Shown in pieces: positions 17,912 to 26,564 of a DNA stretch of 64,000 bases; position 1 is the stretch's first letter, and each line of letters starts with the position of its first letter. The stretch comes from Clostridium sp031626875 (lineage in GTDB: Bacteria; Bacillota; Clostridia; Clostridiales; Clostridiaceae). A program made the translations under genes and the position numbers. The notes below the pieces were generated by a model. The model searched no databases. It had not been told where the DNA came from and saw only the letters and a program-made list of their open reading frames with translations. The stretch is from contig NZ_JANDMF010000007.1 in NCBI RefSeq assembly GCF_031626875.1, positions 1 through 64,000 on the forward strand, given 5' to 3'.

Positions 17912-18766
17912 GTGAAAAAATTTTTCAAATGTCTAATGTTTTTAACTGTTATATTAAACTTGACTGTTAATATGTCATGTTTTGCAATGGATTTACCAAA
18001 TGAAAATAGTATATCAATGCAAACAGTAGATAGGTTGCAAAAGATAAAAGAGAAAGGCGAATTAACTGTATTATCATTTAATATAGTACCATATTCTTAT
18101 AGAGATTCTCAAACAGGTGAGTTCAGTGGCTTTGATGCAGAAATTATAAAAGAGGTAGCTAAACGTCTAGGAGTTAAAAAAGTGAATGTAAAATACATTT
18201 CACTTTCTAATGCATTGCAAGAGTTTATTAATGACCCAAATATTGATTTAGTAGCCCAAGAAATTAGTATAACAGATGAACGTAAAAAATTATTAGCTTT
18301 TACAATTCCAATGTACACTCAAAGTGATGTTATGTTGACCTTAAAGAATTCTAATATTAATAGTAAAGAAGACTTAAAGGGTAAAACTATTGGTATACTT
18401 GGAGGCACAACTTATGAAGAGATAGTTAAAGATTGGAAGAATAAAGGAGCTATTAAAGATTTTATGGCTTTTTATGATAACAACTCTTTAATATTAGCAT
18501 TAGAAAATAAAACTATAGATGCTATAATGACAGAATCTTTAATAGCAAAAAGTACTCTTTTGTCTAAAACTAAATCAAATTTTAAATTATTATCACCAAA
18601 CCAATATAAACCAGAAATATCTTCTTATTCAGCATATCCTTTAAAGAAAGAAGATGTTACATTGTTAAATGCAATAAATGAAAAGTTGCAAGAGATGAAG
18701 AGTGATGGAACTATATATGAGATATTTTCTAAATATGCTTTAACAGAGGATTATATTCCTAAATAA
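17912..18766 (+). CDS. Amino-acid-type extracellular solute-binding protein (family 3)
   Basis: A 284-residue binding protein with a signal peptide (residues 1-25) and the family-3 pattern: LTVLSFNIVPYSYRD, GFDAEIIKEVAKRLG, DLVAQEISITDERKK and GKTIGILGGTTYEE. A Cys at residue 23 (NMSC) may be a lipobox-like site but is not standard. GTG start with AAAGGAGGAG. No permease or ATPase gene is adjacent, so it is an orphan that must work with a transporter elsewhere or as a sensor. Confidence 0.87.
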   Translation: MKKFFKCLMFLTVILNLTVNMSCFAMDLPNENSISMQTVDRLQKIKEKGELTVLSFNIVPYSYRDSQTGEFSGFDAEIIKEVAKRLGVKKVNVKYISLSNALQEFINDPNIDLVAQEISITDERKKLLAFTIPMYTQSDVMLTLKNSNINSKEDLKGKTIGILGGTTYEEIVKDWKNKGAIKDFMAFYDNNSLILALENKTIDAIMTESLIAKSTLLSKTKSNFKLLSPNQYKPEISSYSAYPLKKEDVTLLNAINEKLQEMKSDGTIYEIFSKYALTEDYIPK

Positions 18767-18805
18767 TTATTATGTAATTTATATAAGGGGATTTATTTAT
18801 AAAAA

Positions 18806-18847
18806 GATAGGCTGTTTCAAAACTAACTATATTAGTTTTGAAACAGC
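18806..18847 (-). terminator. Terminator of the DHA2 exporter gene
   Basis: A perfect 16-bp stem (18811-18826 with 18832-18847). On the reverse strand it is followed by CTATCTTTTT, so it mainly serves the - strand exporter; it may also stop the + strand binding-protein gene. Confidence 0.75.
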
Positions 18848-18879
18848 ATTGTAGAGACTAAAATTTTAATCTCTATTTA

Positions 18880-20298
18880 TCATTTAATCTTATAAATTGT
18901 GTATTTTTTATCCAAAAGTCTAAAAAGTGAAACAATTACTCCCAATATTGCTATTATTGCACCAATCTTATATGTGAAATTCATGGAACTTATAAAAATA
19001 TCAGGACTTCCAGAAGAAAGTGCAGAAACATGGGTTCCCAATTTTGAACTCATATGGCTATAAAAAATGGATATTGAAATAGAAATACCACTAGTCATAC
19101 CTAAATTTCTTATTAAAGAATTCATACTTCCTGATATCCCAAGTTTGTCTTTTGGAGCAGATGACATAACACCTGCATTATTAGGTGATTGAAATAACCC
19201 ATAACCACATCCAAGTATAGTCATGCTGATAATTATAAATAAATTAGATGAAGTCAATCCTAAAAAAGACATTATAAATATTCCTAAGCATGTAAAGAAA
19301 ATTCCAATAAAAGTTGGGATTTTATAGCCTATCTTATCACATAATATTCCACTAAGTGGGGCCATGATAGCTGCTGTAACAGGATAAACCATCATTATAA
19401 AACCAGCTTTCTGTGGTGAAAAACTCAATACATGTTGCAAGTAAAATGGTTGTATTATATTTGTAAAATATATAACACAATAGGATATAAAAGCACAAAA
19501 TATCCCAGCTGAAAAAATTTTGTTTTTAAAAAGTATAAAATCTAGCATTGGAACAGGAGCTTTTGTTTCAATATAACAAAAGGCTATAAAACTTATAGAG
19601 CATATAAAAAATCCAAGAATAATTGGTATACTGCTCCATCCAAGAGATTCACCATTTAAAAGAGAAATAAAAAATGCTGCTACAGCTATTGCAAAAGTTA
19701 TAGTACCTTTAATATCAAAAGTTTGATTACCTTTAGACAATTTCTCTTTAGGAAGATATTTAACACCAGCTAAATATGCTAAAATACCTATTGGAATATT
19801 TATTAAAAATATTATTTGCCAACTAAAGCTTCCTACTATAAATCCACCTAACGGTGGTCCAACCATAGTGCCCAATGCAACTACAGTTCCTAGTGTGCCT
19901 GTAGCTCTTCCTCTTTCTTCTAATGGGAAAACCATTGTAATAATGCCAAAATTACATGACATCATCATAGAAGCTCCTAAGCCTTGTACAATTCTTGCAA
20001 TAATCAAGAAATATATTGTTTTAGAGCAAGCACACAGTAGTGAACCTAGTGAGAATATTAAGAAACCATTTTGATATATGTTCTTTTTGCCTTTCATATC
20101 AGCTAGCCTGCCAAACATAAGTACAAAAGTTGAAATAATTAAAAGATAACTTGTAACAACCCACTGTATACTATCTAAATCTACTGCAAGTGATGATGCC
20201 ATTTGGGGGAGGGCTACATTGACTATATTTATATCTAAAGTAGTCATAAAGGAACCCACCAATACTACTGCAAGAGTTTTTAGTTTTTCTTTTTGCAA
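18880..20298 (-). CDS. MFS multidrug exporter, DHA2 family (14 TM)
   Basis: A 472-residue, 14-segment major facilitator. Motif D1 LDINIVNVALPQM lies in TM1, motif A GRLADMKGKKN between TM2 and TM3, and antiporter motif C is near TM5 (GPPLGGFIVG). These are features of EmrB/QacA-type proton-drug antiporters. TTG start at 20298 with a GGGAGG site. No regulator is adjacent except a broken kinase fragment upstream. Substrate unknown. Confidence 0.9.
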   Translation of the reverse strand: MQKEKLKTLAVVLVGSFMTTLDINIVNVALPQMASSLAVDLDSIQWVVTSYLLIISTFVLMFGRLADMKGKKNIYQNGFLIFSLGSLLCACSKTIYFLIIARIVQGLGASMMMSCNFGIITMVFPLEERGRATGTLGTVVALGTMVGPPLGGFIVGSFSWQIIFLINIPIGILAYLAGVKYLPKEKLSKGNQTFDIKGTITFAIAVAAFFISLLNGESLGWSSIPIILGFFICSISFIAFCYIETKAPVPMLDFILFKNKIFSAGIFCAFISYCVIYFTNIIQPFYLQHVLSFSPQKAGFIMMVYPVTAAIMAPLSGILCDKIGYKIPTFIGIFFTCLGIFIMSFLGLTSSNLFIIISMTILGCGYGLFQSPNNAGVMSSAPKDKLGISGSMNSLIRNLGMTSGISISISIFYSHMSSKLGTHVSALSSGSPDIFISSMNFTYKIGAIIAILGVIVSLFRLLDKKYTIYKIK

Positions 20299-20422
20299 TT
20301 TAATCCTCCCGTTTATTGTTTAATACTATAATATTACAAATTAATTAAATTGATACTTTTTTAACTTCTTATCTATATAGTATGCAAAAAGAATTCATTT
20401 CCTAATATTAAAAAAAATTAAA

Positions 20423-20769
20423 CTATAGTAAAATTTTTTTAATAGGCAATTTAATATGTATAGTTATAATATCAGCATGACATTCAGCCCAAATCTGTCC
20501 ATGGTGAAGTTCAACTATTTTTTTACAAATTGCAAGGCCTAATCCTGAACCTTCAACAGTACTTGATCTTGAGATGTCAACTCTATAAAACTTTTCAAAC
20601 ATTTTATCTAATTTATCTTGAGATAAATGTTCACTTTTGTTAGATATAGAGATTATAACATCATTATTATGAATATTTGATTCAACGATTATGTCAGATG
20701 GTTTAAGAGCATATTTTTCCGCATTACTTATCATATATGTTAAAATTTTTATAGAAGCAGCTAATCCAA
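20423..20769 (-). pseudogene. Histidine kinase remnant (HATPase domain, frameshifted)
   Basis: The reverse strand from 20734 encodes 103 residues of a kinase ATP-binding domain: SNAEKYAL (N box), KMFEKFYRVD (F box) and GSGLGLAICKKIVE (G box). The residues expected just upstream continue in another frame (KILTY, around 20740-20755), and a stop precedes the ATG in frame, which suggests a frameshift. No His box or response regulator is present. Likely the relic of a two-component system next to the exporter. Confidence 0.75.
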
Positions 20770-20866
20770 TATGGTTAGCTGCTATTTTTAGTTGTTTATA
20801 TTTACAAATATGACATATAGGTGTCTTATTTATCCTTGTACAATAATTAAGAAAGGACGTGTTACA

Positions 20867-21445
20867 ATGAAAAAAGAAGTACTTGTATTTATTTTTGATG
20901 GATATGCAGATTGGGAAAGTGCCTATATTTGTTCAGAACTCAATGGAGCAGAAACAGATTATGTTGTAAAAACTTTAAGTCTAGACAAGGAGACTAAAAT
21001 TTCTATGGGAGGTTTTAGAATTCTTCCTGATTATGATGTAAATGATTATCCTCAAAATTTCGAGATGTTACTTTTGATTGGTGGTGATGCTTGGATGAAA
21101 CAGAAAAATAATGATATTGAACTTGTTGTAGAGCATGCCATAAGTAATCATATTCCAATTGCAGCAATATGTAATGGAGTTAATTTTTTGGCAGAAAAGG
21201 GGCATTTAGATAAAATCAAACATACAGGAAATACATTGGCATATATGAAATCACAAGCACCACATTACAAGGGAGATAGGAATTTTATTGAAAAACAAGT
21301 AGTTTGTGATTTAGGTATAATAACTGCAAATGGTACAGCTTCATTAGAATTTGCTAGGGAGATCATGTTGTGTTTGAATTTTAAGTCTATAGAAAAAATC
21401 GATGAATGGTATAGATTTAACAAGTTGGGATTTTATGAAAAATAA
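20867..21445 (+). CDS. DJ-1/PfpI family protein
   Basis: A 192-residue DJ-1/PfpI-fold protein (type 1 glutamine amidotransferase-like). The nucleophile elbow is AAICNGVNFLAEKG (Cys near residue 103); an acidic residue in the early block DGYADWESAY could be the partner. The frame is open from 20792, but ATG 20867 has the GAAAGGACG site. Family members are glyoxalases, chaperones or transcription-factor-like; the particular role is not readable. Single-gene unit. Confidence 0.85.
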   Translation: MKKEVLVFIFDGYADWESAYICSELNGAETDYVVKTLSLDKETKISMGGFRILPDYDVNDYPQNFEMLLLIGGDAWMKQKNNDIELVVEHAISNHIPIAAICNGVNFLAEKGHLDKIKHTGNTLAYMKSQAPHYKGDRNFIEKQVVCDLGIITANGTASLEFAREIMLCLNFKSIEKIDEWYRFNKLGFYEK

Positions 21446-21639
21446 GGCAATATAATTTTAGTGATTTCTTATAAATTTCATACTTTATTATTTAAAATAC
21501 TCAATATATTTAAGATGAGTTTTTTTATATTAGTTTTATTGAATATTGTTTATTTATGCTCATATTAACTTATCAATATAATAATGAAGACATTTGAAAC
21601 AGGGAAGGTAAAGGATTACAATGATAATGAGGTGAGATT

Positions 21640-21777
21640 ATGATTTATATAATAATTTTTCTAGTATTGTTAGGATTCTTCTTATGTAATGATGAAAATG
21701 ATTATGAAAAAAGGTTAAGTAAGTCTAAAATTGAGACTAGCCAATTTTTAACGAAATCTCGTACACTTCACTTTTAA
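21640..21777 (+). CDS. Small membrane protein, 45 aa
   Basis: ATG 21640 is preceded by GAGGTGAG and opens a 45-codon frame: one hydrophobic segment (IIIFLVLLGFFLC) and a charged, Lys-rich tail. A terminator hairpin follows 40 bases after the stop, which makes a real short transcript likely. No family recognised. Confidence 0.5.
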   Translation: MIYIIIFLVLLGFFLCNDENDYEKRLSKSKIETSQFLTKSRTLHF

Positions 21778-21816
21778 CTAAAATAGTTTTATATTAACAA
21801 AATAAAGTATAATTTT

Positions 21817-21850
21817 TCAGATGGAAATAAAAATCCATCTGATTTTTTTT
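21817..21850 (+). terminator. Terminator after the small membrane protein
   Basis: A perfect 9-bp stem (21817-21825 with 21834-21842), 8-base A-rich loop and a run of eight T at 21843-21850. Confidence 0.88.
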
Positions 21851-21897
21851 ACACTAAAAATGCACTTATTGGTTAAGAAATAATAACCTATGATATA

Positions 21898-22149
21898 ATG
21901 ATAAATAGGAAAGTAGATTATGGAGAAAATATTCATTATTTTTCAAATAAATATATAATAGAATTTAAAATATGGAGAGGCGGTGAATATCATAAAAAAG
22001 GATTAAAATAATTTAAAGAGTATTTAGATATTCAAGATTTAGATGTTGGGTATCTAGTTATTTATAATTTTAATAAAGATAAGGAGTATAAAGATGAGAT
22101 AATAACTTATGAAAAAAGAAATATTTATAGTATATTTATAGATAATTAG
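21898..22149 (+). pseudogene. Remnant of a PD-(D/E)XK/AAA-ATPase-like protein
   Basis: The frame from 21898 to the TAG at 22147 resembles the C-terminal end of the large clostridial ATPase-plus-PD-(D/E)XK proteins: YIIEFKIWRGGEYHKKGLK, stop, FKEYLDIQDLDVGYLVIYNF. The E-F-K core of the nuclease motif is there. A TAA at 22009-22011 stands where Gln (CAA) is expected, and the whole ATPase part is missing. It is therefore a broken leftover. Confidence 0.75.
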
Positions 22150-22341
22150 TCTTGATTATAAAGAAATTATAGACTTATTAGACTGATTTATTTTAAATTA
22201 ATGCTGTATTTAAAAGTTTACAAATAAATAAGGAAAAAACACTTTTTATAAGAAAAATGTAGTAAAATTGGTTTTAAAATCATAAATGCAAATACTACAA
22301 AAATTGTGTATAATATAGAAAATAAGAAAGTGGTGAAAACA

Positions 22342-22623
22342 ATGGGAGAAAAAGAATTTTATGTTCTTGAGTATGTAAATGAAAGAATTAATGGAAATGA
22401 TAAAGTGAAGTATAATTGTGATATAGAGGAAGAGTTTGCAGTAAATGAAATAGCACATTATTTGAAAAGACTTGTATCTAAAAGATATATTACAGGAAGA
22501 GATTGGGCAGTAACAAATGACCAAGATGTAAGTAAGTACAAAAATAATGTTGTTTCTATAGATTATAAAAAACTTAAGTTAACTAATGTAGCAAGAAAAG
22601 AAATGAATAAAAAATGTGTTTAA
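22342..22623 (+). CDS. Hypothetical protein, possibly winged-helix-like
   Basis: A 93-residue charged protein: FYVLEYVNERING, then IAHYLKRLVSKRYITGRDW and a closing KLTNVARKEMNKK. The order helix, helix, strand pair recalls a winged helix as in small phage-type YjcQ proteins, but the match is weak. An in-frame GTG at 22306 overlaps a TATAAT box (22309-22314), so ATG 22342 with the AAGTGGTG site is preferred. It lies beside decayed sequence and is followed by a terminator. Confidence 0.55.
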   Translation: MGEKEFYVLEYVNERINGNDKVKYNCDIEEEFAVNEIAHYLKRLVSKRYITGRDWAVTNDQDVSKYKNNVVSIDYKKLKLTNVARKEMNKKCV

Positions 22624-22662
22624 TTTATTTTAGAAGTTACTATATATGTAGTTAGAGGAAGA

Positions 22663-22683
22663 AGGGCGAAAGCTCTTTTTTTC
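22663..22683 (+). terminator. Short GAAA-loop terminator
   Basis: AGGGC (22663-22667), GAAA tetraloop, GCTCT (22672-22676), then a run of seven T from 22676. The stem is short. Confidence 0.65.
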
Positions 22684-22889
22684 ATATGTGAAAGAATGCT
22701 GTGAATAAAGTTTTAATATTAAGTCCTTGGAAATATTATATTTTCATGGGCTTTTATTTTAGTGATAAAGTTACAGAAAATAATAGACATACTAAATACA
22801 ATATAATCATGCGAGAAAAGCAATATGAATTTATTGTTTAGATAAAAGATATTAAAAAATTAAGTAATATCATAAAGGAGAATCTTGTT

Positions 22890-23114
22890 GTGGAAAATGA
22901 GAAAAAGAAAGTTATAAGAAAGAAAGCTCAAGTTTTAAAAAATCAATGTGTTGCTTGTGGTACCTGTATAAAGGAATGCCCAATAAGTGCTATAAAGGTT
23001 GTTCAAGGTGTATTTGCAGAAGTTGATCAAACTAGATGTGTTGGATGTGGGAAATGTGAAAGAGCATGTCCAGCTTCGGTTATAGAAATTATAGCTAAAG
23101 AAGAGGTGAAATAA
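22890..23114 (+). CDS. 2[4Fe-4S] ferredoxin-like protein
   Basis: A 74-residue protein with two CxxCxxCxxxC(P) clusters: CVACGTCIKECP (residues 20-31) and CVGCGKCERACP (near 50-61), so it should bind two 4Fe-4S clusters. A basic N-terminus (ENEKKKVIRKKAQ) is added to the usual ferredoxin. GTG start 22890 with AAAGGAG. Its stop is one base before the start of an NapH-like membrane protein, so it is probably the soluble electron partner of that protein. Confidence 0.9.
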   Translation: MENEKKKVIRKKAQVLKNQCVACGTCIKECPISAIKVVQGVFAEVDQTRCVGCGKCERACPASVIEIIAKEEVK

Positions 23115-23115
23115 T

Positions 23116-23706
23116 ATGGCTAAAACTAAAAAGAAATCATGGAATGAATATTTATGGATTGCTTCAACAGTATATTTGTTTTTAGGTGTATTTAATATAC
23201 TTTTTGCATGGATTGGTTTAATCTGTTTTGCAATTCCACTAATTATATCTATCTCTGGTGGGGGGAAGACTTATTGCAATAGTTATTGTGGAAGAGGTCA
23301 ACTTTTTAAACTTTTAGGAAAAGAATTTAAATTATCAAGAAATAAACCAATGCCAAAGTTTTTTAGAAGTAAATGGTTTAGATATGGATTTTTAGTATTT
23401 TTTCTTATTATGTTTATAAATATGATTTTCAGCACTTATTTAGTTTTTTCAGGGACTAATAATATGAAGGAAGTAGTGACTTTACTTTGGACCTGGAAAA
23501 TGCCTTGGCAGTGGGGTGATACTAGTTTTGTTTCGCCTTGGATTGCTCAATTTGCCTTTGGTTTTTATAGTGTAATGTTAACTTCAACTATATTAGGAAT
23601 AATTACTATGCTTTTATATAAACCACGCTCATGGTGTGTATATTGTCCTATGGGAACAGCTACTCAAGGAATATCATTAATAAAATATAGTGTGAAAAAT
23701 AAATAA
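23116..23706 (+). CDS. NapH-like Fe-S membrane protein (short form)
   Basis: A 196-residue membrane protein with about four segments. Two Cys pairs lie near the cytoplasmic ends of segments: YCNSYCGRGQ (residues 54-63) and WCVYCPMGTA near 176-185, the membrane motifs of the NapH/NosR/CcoG group, but the ferredoxin domain usual at the C-terminus is missing. The adjacent ferredoxin gene may supply it. AGAGGTG site. Its partners for electron entry and exit are unknown. Confidence 0.82.
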   Translation: MAKTKKKSWNEYLWIASTVYLFLGVFNILFAWIGLICFAIPLIISISGGGKTYCNSYCGRGQLFKLLGKEFKLSRNKPMPKFFRSKWFRYGFLVFFLIMFINMIFSTYLVFSGTNNMKEVVTLLWTWKMPWQWGDTSFVSPWIAQFAFGFYSVMLTSTILGIITMLLYKPRSWCVYCPMGTATQGISLIKYSVKNK

Positions 23707-23737
23707 CTAAATTGATATGTTGAGTTATCATTACTCT

Positions 23738-23781
23738 ATTCACCTCACATTTTCCATAAAGTGTGGGGTGAATTTTCTTTA
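23738..23781 (+). terminator. Terminator between the two NapH-like units
   Basis: A 16-bp stem (23738-23753 with 23758-23773, two G-T pairs) with a CCAT loop and T-rich TTTTCTTT after it. It separates the ferredoxin/short NapH pair from the next pair. Confidence 0.85.
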
Positions 23782-23915
23782 ATTTAATCATATTGTAATT
23801 GCTTGATGGATAATACATTATTTCAGTAAATAGTAAGACATAATTAAGACACAAATTGAATTATTATTTAAGTTATAATTTGAGCATATCAAAGAAATGA
23901 AGGGATGGATTGAGA

Positions 23916-24752
23916 ATGTTAAACAAAAAGGCAATAAAGAAAAATAAGGCAATAAGATTAGGTATACAGTTATTCTTTTTAGTATTAGTATTATTAATTT
24001 CAATCAATCACCAATTAGTAGAAAAAGGATTGTCAATACCATTTATAGGTTCAGCATCATTACATGCAGTATGTCCTTTTGGTGGCGTTGTTTCAATGTA
24101 TTCACTTATAACAGAAGGTACTTTTGTTCAAAAAATTCATGAATCATCTTTTGTTATGTTAGGGATAGTAATATTTCTAGGGATAGTATTTGGACCAGTA
24201 TTTTGTGGGTGGATATGTCCATTAGGTACAGTTCAAGAGTTTATTGGGAATATAGGAAGAAAGATATTTAAAAATAAATATAATAGATTTATATCATATA
24301 AGGTTGATAAATATTTAAGATACCTAAGATATTTAGTTTTAGTTTGGGTTGTATATATGACAGCTAATTCAGGAAAATTACTATTTGCCAATATAGATCC
24401 ATATCATGCATTATTCAATTTTTGGACTTCAGAAGTTGCAATAGGTGGATTAATATCTTTAAGTATAATTATTATTGCATCACTATTTGTTGAAAGACCT
24501 TGGTGTAAATATGTATGTCCATTTGGAGCTGTTTTAGGTGTTACAAATTTAATGAGTATATTTAAAATTAGAAGAAATGAAATTACTTGTGTAAGCTGCA
24601 AAAAATGTAACAATTCTTGTCCTATGAACATTGAAATATCTGATAAAGATGCAGTGACAAATCATCAATGTATAAGATGTTTAAAATGTACATCAGAAGT
24701 ATCATGTCCAATAGGGGATAACCTTATGTTAAGCGCGAAGGGAGAGAAATAG
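23916..24752 (+). CDS. NapH-like 4Fe-4S membrane protein
   Basis: About five membrane segments carry AVCPFGG (near residue 52), FCGWICPLGT (near 97) and WCKYVCPFGA (near 199), followed by a cytoplasmic ferredoxin part with CVSCKKCNNSCP and CIRCLKCTSEVSCP. The whole resembles NapH/CcoG electron-transfer proteins. The frame also allows TTG 23910; ATG 23916 was preferred, but the AAGGGATGG site fits both. One base pair separates it from the next gene, so the two are a unit. Confidence 0.85.
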   Translation: MLNKKAIKKNKAIRLGIQLFFLVLVLLISINHQLVEKGLSIPFIGSASLHAVCPFGGVVSMYSLITEGTFVQKIHESSFVMLGIVIFLGIVFGPVFCGWICPLGTVQEFIGNIGRKIFKNKYNRFISYKVDKYLRYLRYLVLVWVVYMTANSGKLLFANIDPYHALFNFWTSEVAIGGLISLSIIIIASLFVERPWCKYVCPFGAVLGVTNLMSIFKIRRNEITCVSCKKCNNSCPMNIEISDKDAVTNHQCIRCLKCTSEVSCPIGDNLMLSAKGEK

Positions 24753-25244
24753 ATGAAAATTAAGACATTAACTTTAGCCATGGTACTATTTTTAATATTT
24801 TTTGGAGGAATATACAGCAGCAATTTAGCAGGACTTTGGAAAACAGAATCCTCAAAAACAGTGAGGACAATACAAAATGGTAACTCATCAGGACAGAAAA
24901 ATCCAGCGGATATAAAAGGTTCGTTTAGTTTTTTAGATATAAGCAACAACTTTGAAATTTCAGTTGAGGATCTTCAAAAAGCTTTTGATATTAAAAATGT
25001 TGATAATATTAAAGAATTTAAGTGTAAAGACTTAGAGGCTTATTATGGTGAAAATCTATCAAATGAGATAGGTACTGGTTCAGTAAAAATGTTTGTAGCT
25101 TTATATAAAGGAGTAGAATATGGAATAGAGGAAGATACATATTTGCCTAATACAGCAGTTAGTTTTCTTAAAGAAAAAGTAAATTTATCAAGGGAAGAGT
25201 TAGAATATATAGAAAACCATGTTGTGGATGCATATAAAAAATAA
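24753..25244 (+). CDS. Membrane-anchored protein of the NapH-like unit, unknown function
   Basis: A 163-residue protein with an N-terminal signal-anchor (residues 5-25), a Ser/Asn-rich linker and a domain with DIKGSFSFLDISNNFEIS and GTGSVKMFVALYKGVEYG. Similar domains are attached to the end of some clostridial 4Fe-4S membrane proteins, so it is likely an extracytoplasmic partner. No heme, flavin (FMN-binding) or Cys motif is visible. GGGAG site; coupled to the preceding gene. Confidence 0.65.
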   Translation: MKIKTLTLAMVLFLIFFGGIYSSNLAGLWKTESSKTVRTIQNGNSSGQKNPADIKGSFSFLDISNNFEISVEDLQKAFDIKNVDNIKEFKCKDLEAYYGENLSNEIGTGSVKMFVALYKGVEYGIEEDTYLPNTAVSFLKEKVNLSREELEYIENHVVDAYKK

Positions 25245-25279
25245 GAAATTTTTATGTAAAAAAGATAATAAATAAAGTA

Positions 25280-25327
25280 AATGAAGAGGTATATTTTAGA
25301 AATGAAATATACCTCTTCATTTCTTTT
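25280..25327 (+). terminator. Terminator of the second NapH-like unit
   Basis: A perfect 17-bp stem (25280-25296 with 25305-25321) followed by TCTTTT. Confidence 0.88.
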
Positions 25328-25428
25328 AGAATTCATTAAGTAATTCCATTATTATTTTATATGTATTGGCTAAATTTGTCTTAAGGAGTATGATTATTAT
25401 TGTAAATTAGAAAGGAGAGTTAAAATTA

Positions 25429-26559
25429 ATGATGAAATTTAAAGAAATTTTAAAAGCTAAAAATAATATTAGGAAAATAGCTCTTTTTATAGGATTAGCA
25501 ATAATATCATCCATAAGTATATATTTTATTTCAACAAATGAAAATATGTATGGAAAACCAATAGCAAAAGTATTGTCAATAGAAGAGGAGTCAAATCAAA
25601 AAAATACTGAAAATGAGAAAATTGAACCAATAAAAAAACAAAAGATGAAAGCCATTATAATGAATGGGGAGCATAAAGGAGAGCAAGTTGAAATTAATAA
25701 TGAAACTTCATTCTCTCAAATTAATGATTTAGATTTGAAAGTTGATGATGAGGTGTTTATTAATATCTATGAAAAAAATGGACATATTGAATCTACGAGA
25801 ATTTCAGAATTTAAGAGGGATAAGTACATTGTATATATAGTTAATATTTTTATTTTTTTAATATTATTTATAGGTGGAATTAAAGGTTTTAGATCTTTAG
25901 GAAGTGTTGTTATAAATATTGCAATTTTATTTATTTTGATTAACCTATTTTCAAATGGATATGATTTTACTATCCTCTCTGTAATAGCAAGTATCTTATT
26001 TATAGTTATTTCAATATTAATAGTTTCTGGGAAAAATAAAAAATCTTTGTCAGCTATAATTGGGACTATATCAGGAACTATAATATCTATGATAATTGCT
26101 GGAATAGTTATAAAATCAAATAATTGGAGTGGTATACATTTTGAAGATATGGAATTTCTTACTCACCCACCAGAAAAGATATTTTTTATTGAACTTATCA
26201 TAGGAACCTTGGGAGGAATAATGGATATAGCTATATCTATAAGCTCTGCAGTTAAAGAACTTTATGATACTAATCCCAATATAGAGAGAAAGAAGTTAAT
26301 TGCATCAGTAAAAGAAATAGGACAAGATATCATGGGAACTATGGCAAATACTTTAGTTTTTGCTTATATAAGTGGAAGCATACCTATGATTTTATTGCTT
26401 TTAAGAAATGGAAATCCTATTTCATATATAATAAATATTAATCTTTCCTTAGAATTTATGAGAGCAATTACTGGAAGCATAGGAATTGTATTAAGTATTC
26501 CTATAACCATTTATGTTTCTATATTAATTTTTAAAAATAACAAAATGGAAGAGGTATAA
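25429..26559 (+). CDS. YibE/F family membrane protein
   Basis: A 376-residue protein: N-terminal signal-anchor, an outer Lys/Glu-rich stretch with a small beta domain (residues about 40-130, KMKAIIMNGEHKGEQVEI), then seven or so membrane segments with the YibE/F signature LGGIMDIAISISSAVKEL and DIMGTMANTLVFAYISGS. The transported molecule or function of the family is not settled. AAAGGAG site. Followed after five bases by a second YibE/F gene, as is common. Confidence 0.85.
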   Translation: MMKFKEILKAKNNIRKIALFIGLAIISSISIYFISTNENMYGKPIAKVLSIEEESNQKNTENEKIEPIKKQKMKAIIMNGEHKGEQVEINNETSFSQINDLDLKVDDEVFINIYEKNGHIESTRISEFKRDKYIVYIVNIFIFLILFIGGIKGFRSLGSVVINIAILFILINLFSNGYDFTILSVIASILFIVISILIVSGKNKKSLSAIIGTISGTIISMIIAGIVIKSNNWSGIHFEDMEFLTHPPEKIFFIELIIGTLGGIMDIAISISSAVKELYDTNPNIERKKLIASVKEIGQDIMGTMANTLVFAYISGSIPMILLLLRNGNPISYIININLSLEFMRAITGSIGIVLSIPITIYVSILIFKNNKMEEV

Positions 26560-26564
26560 AAGGG

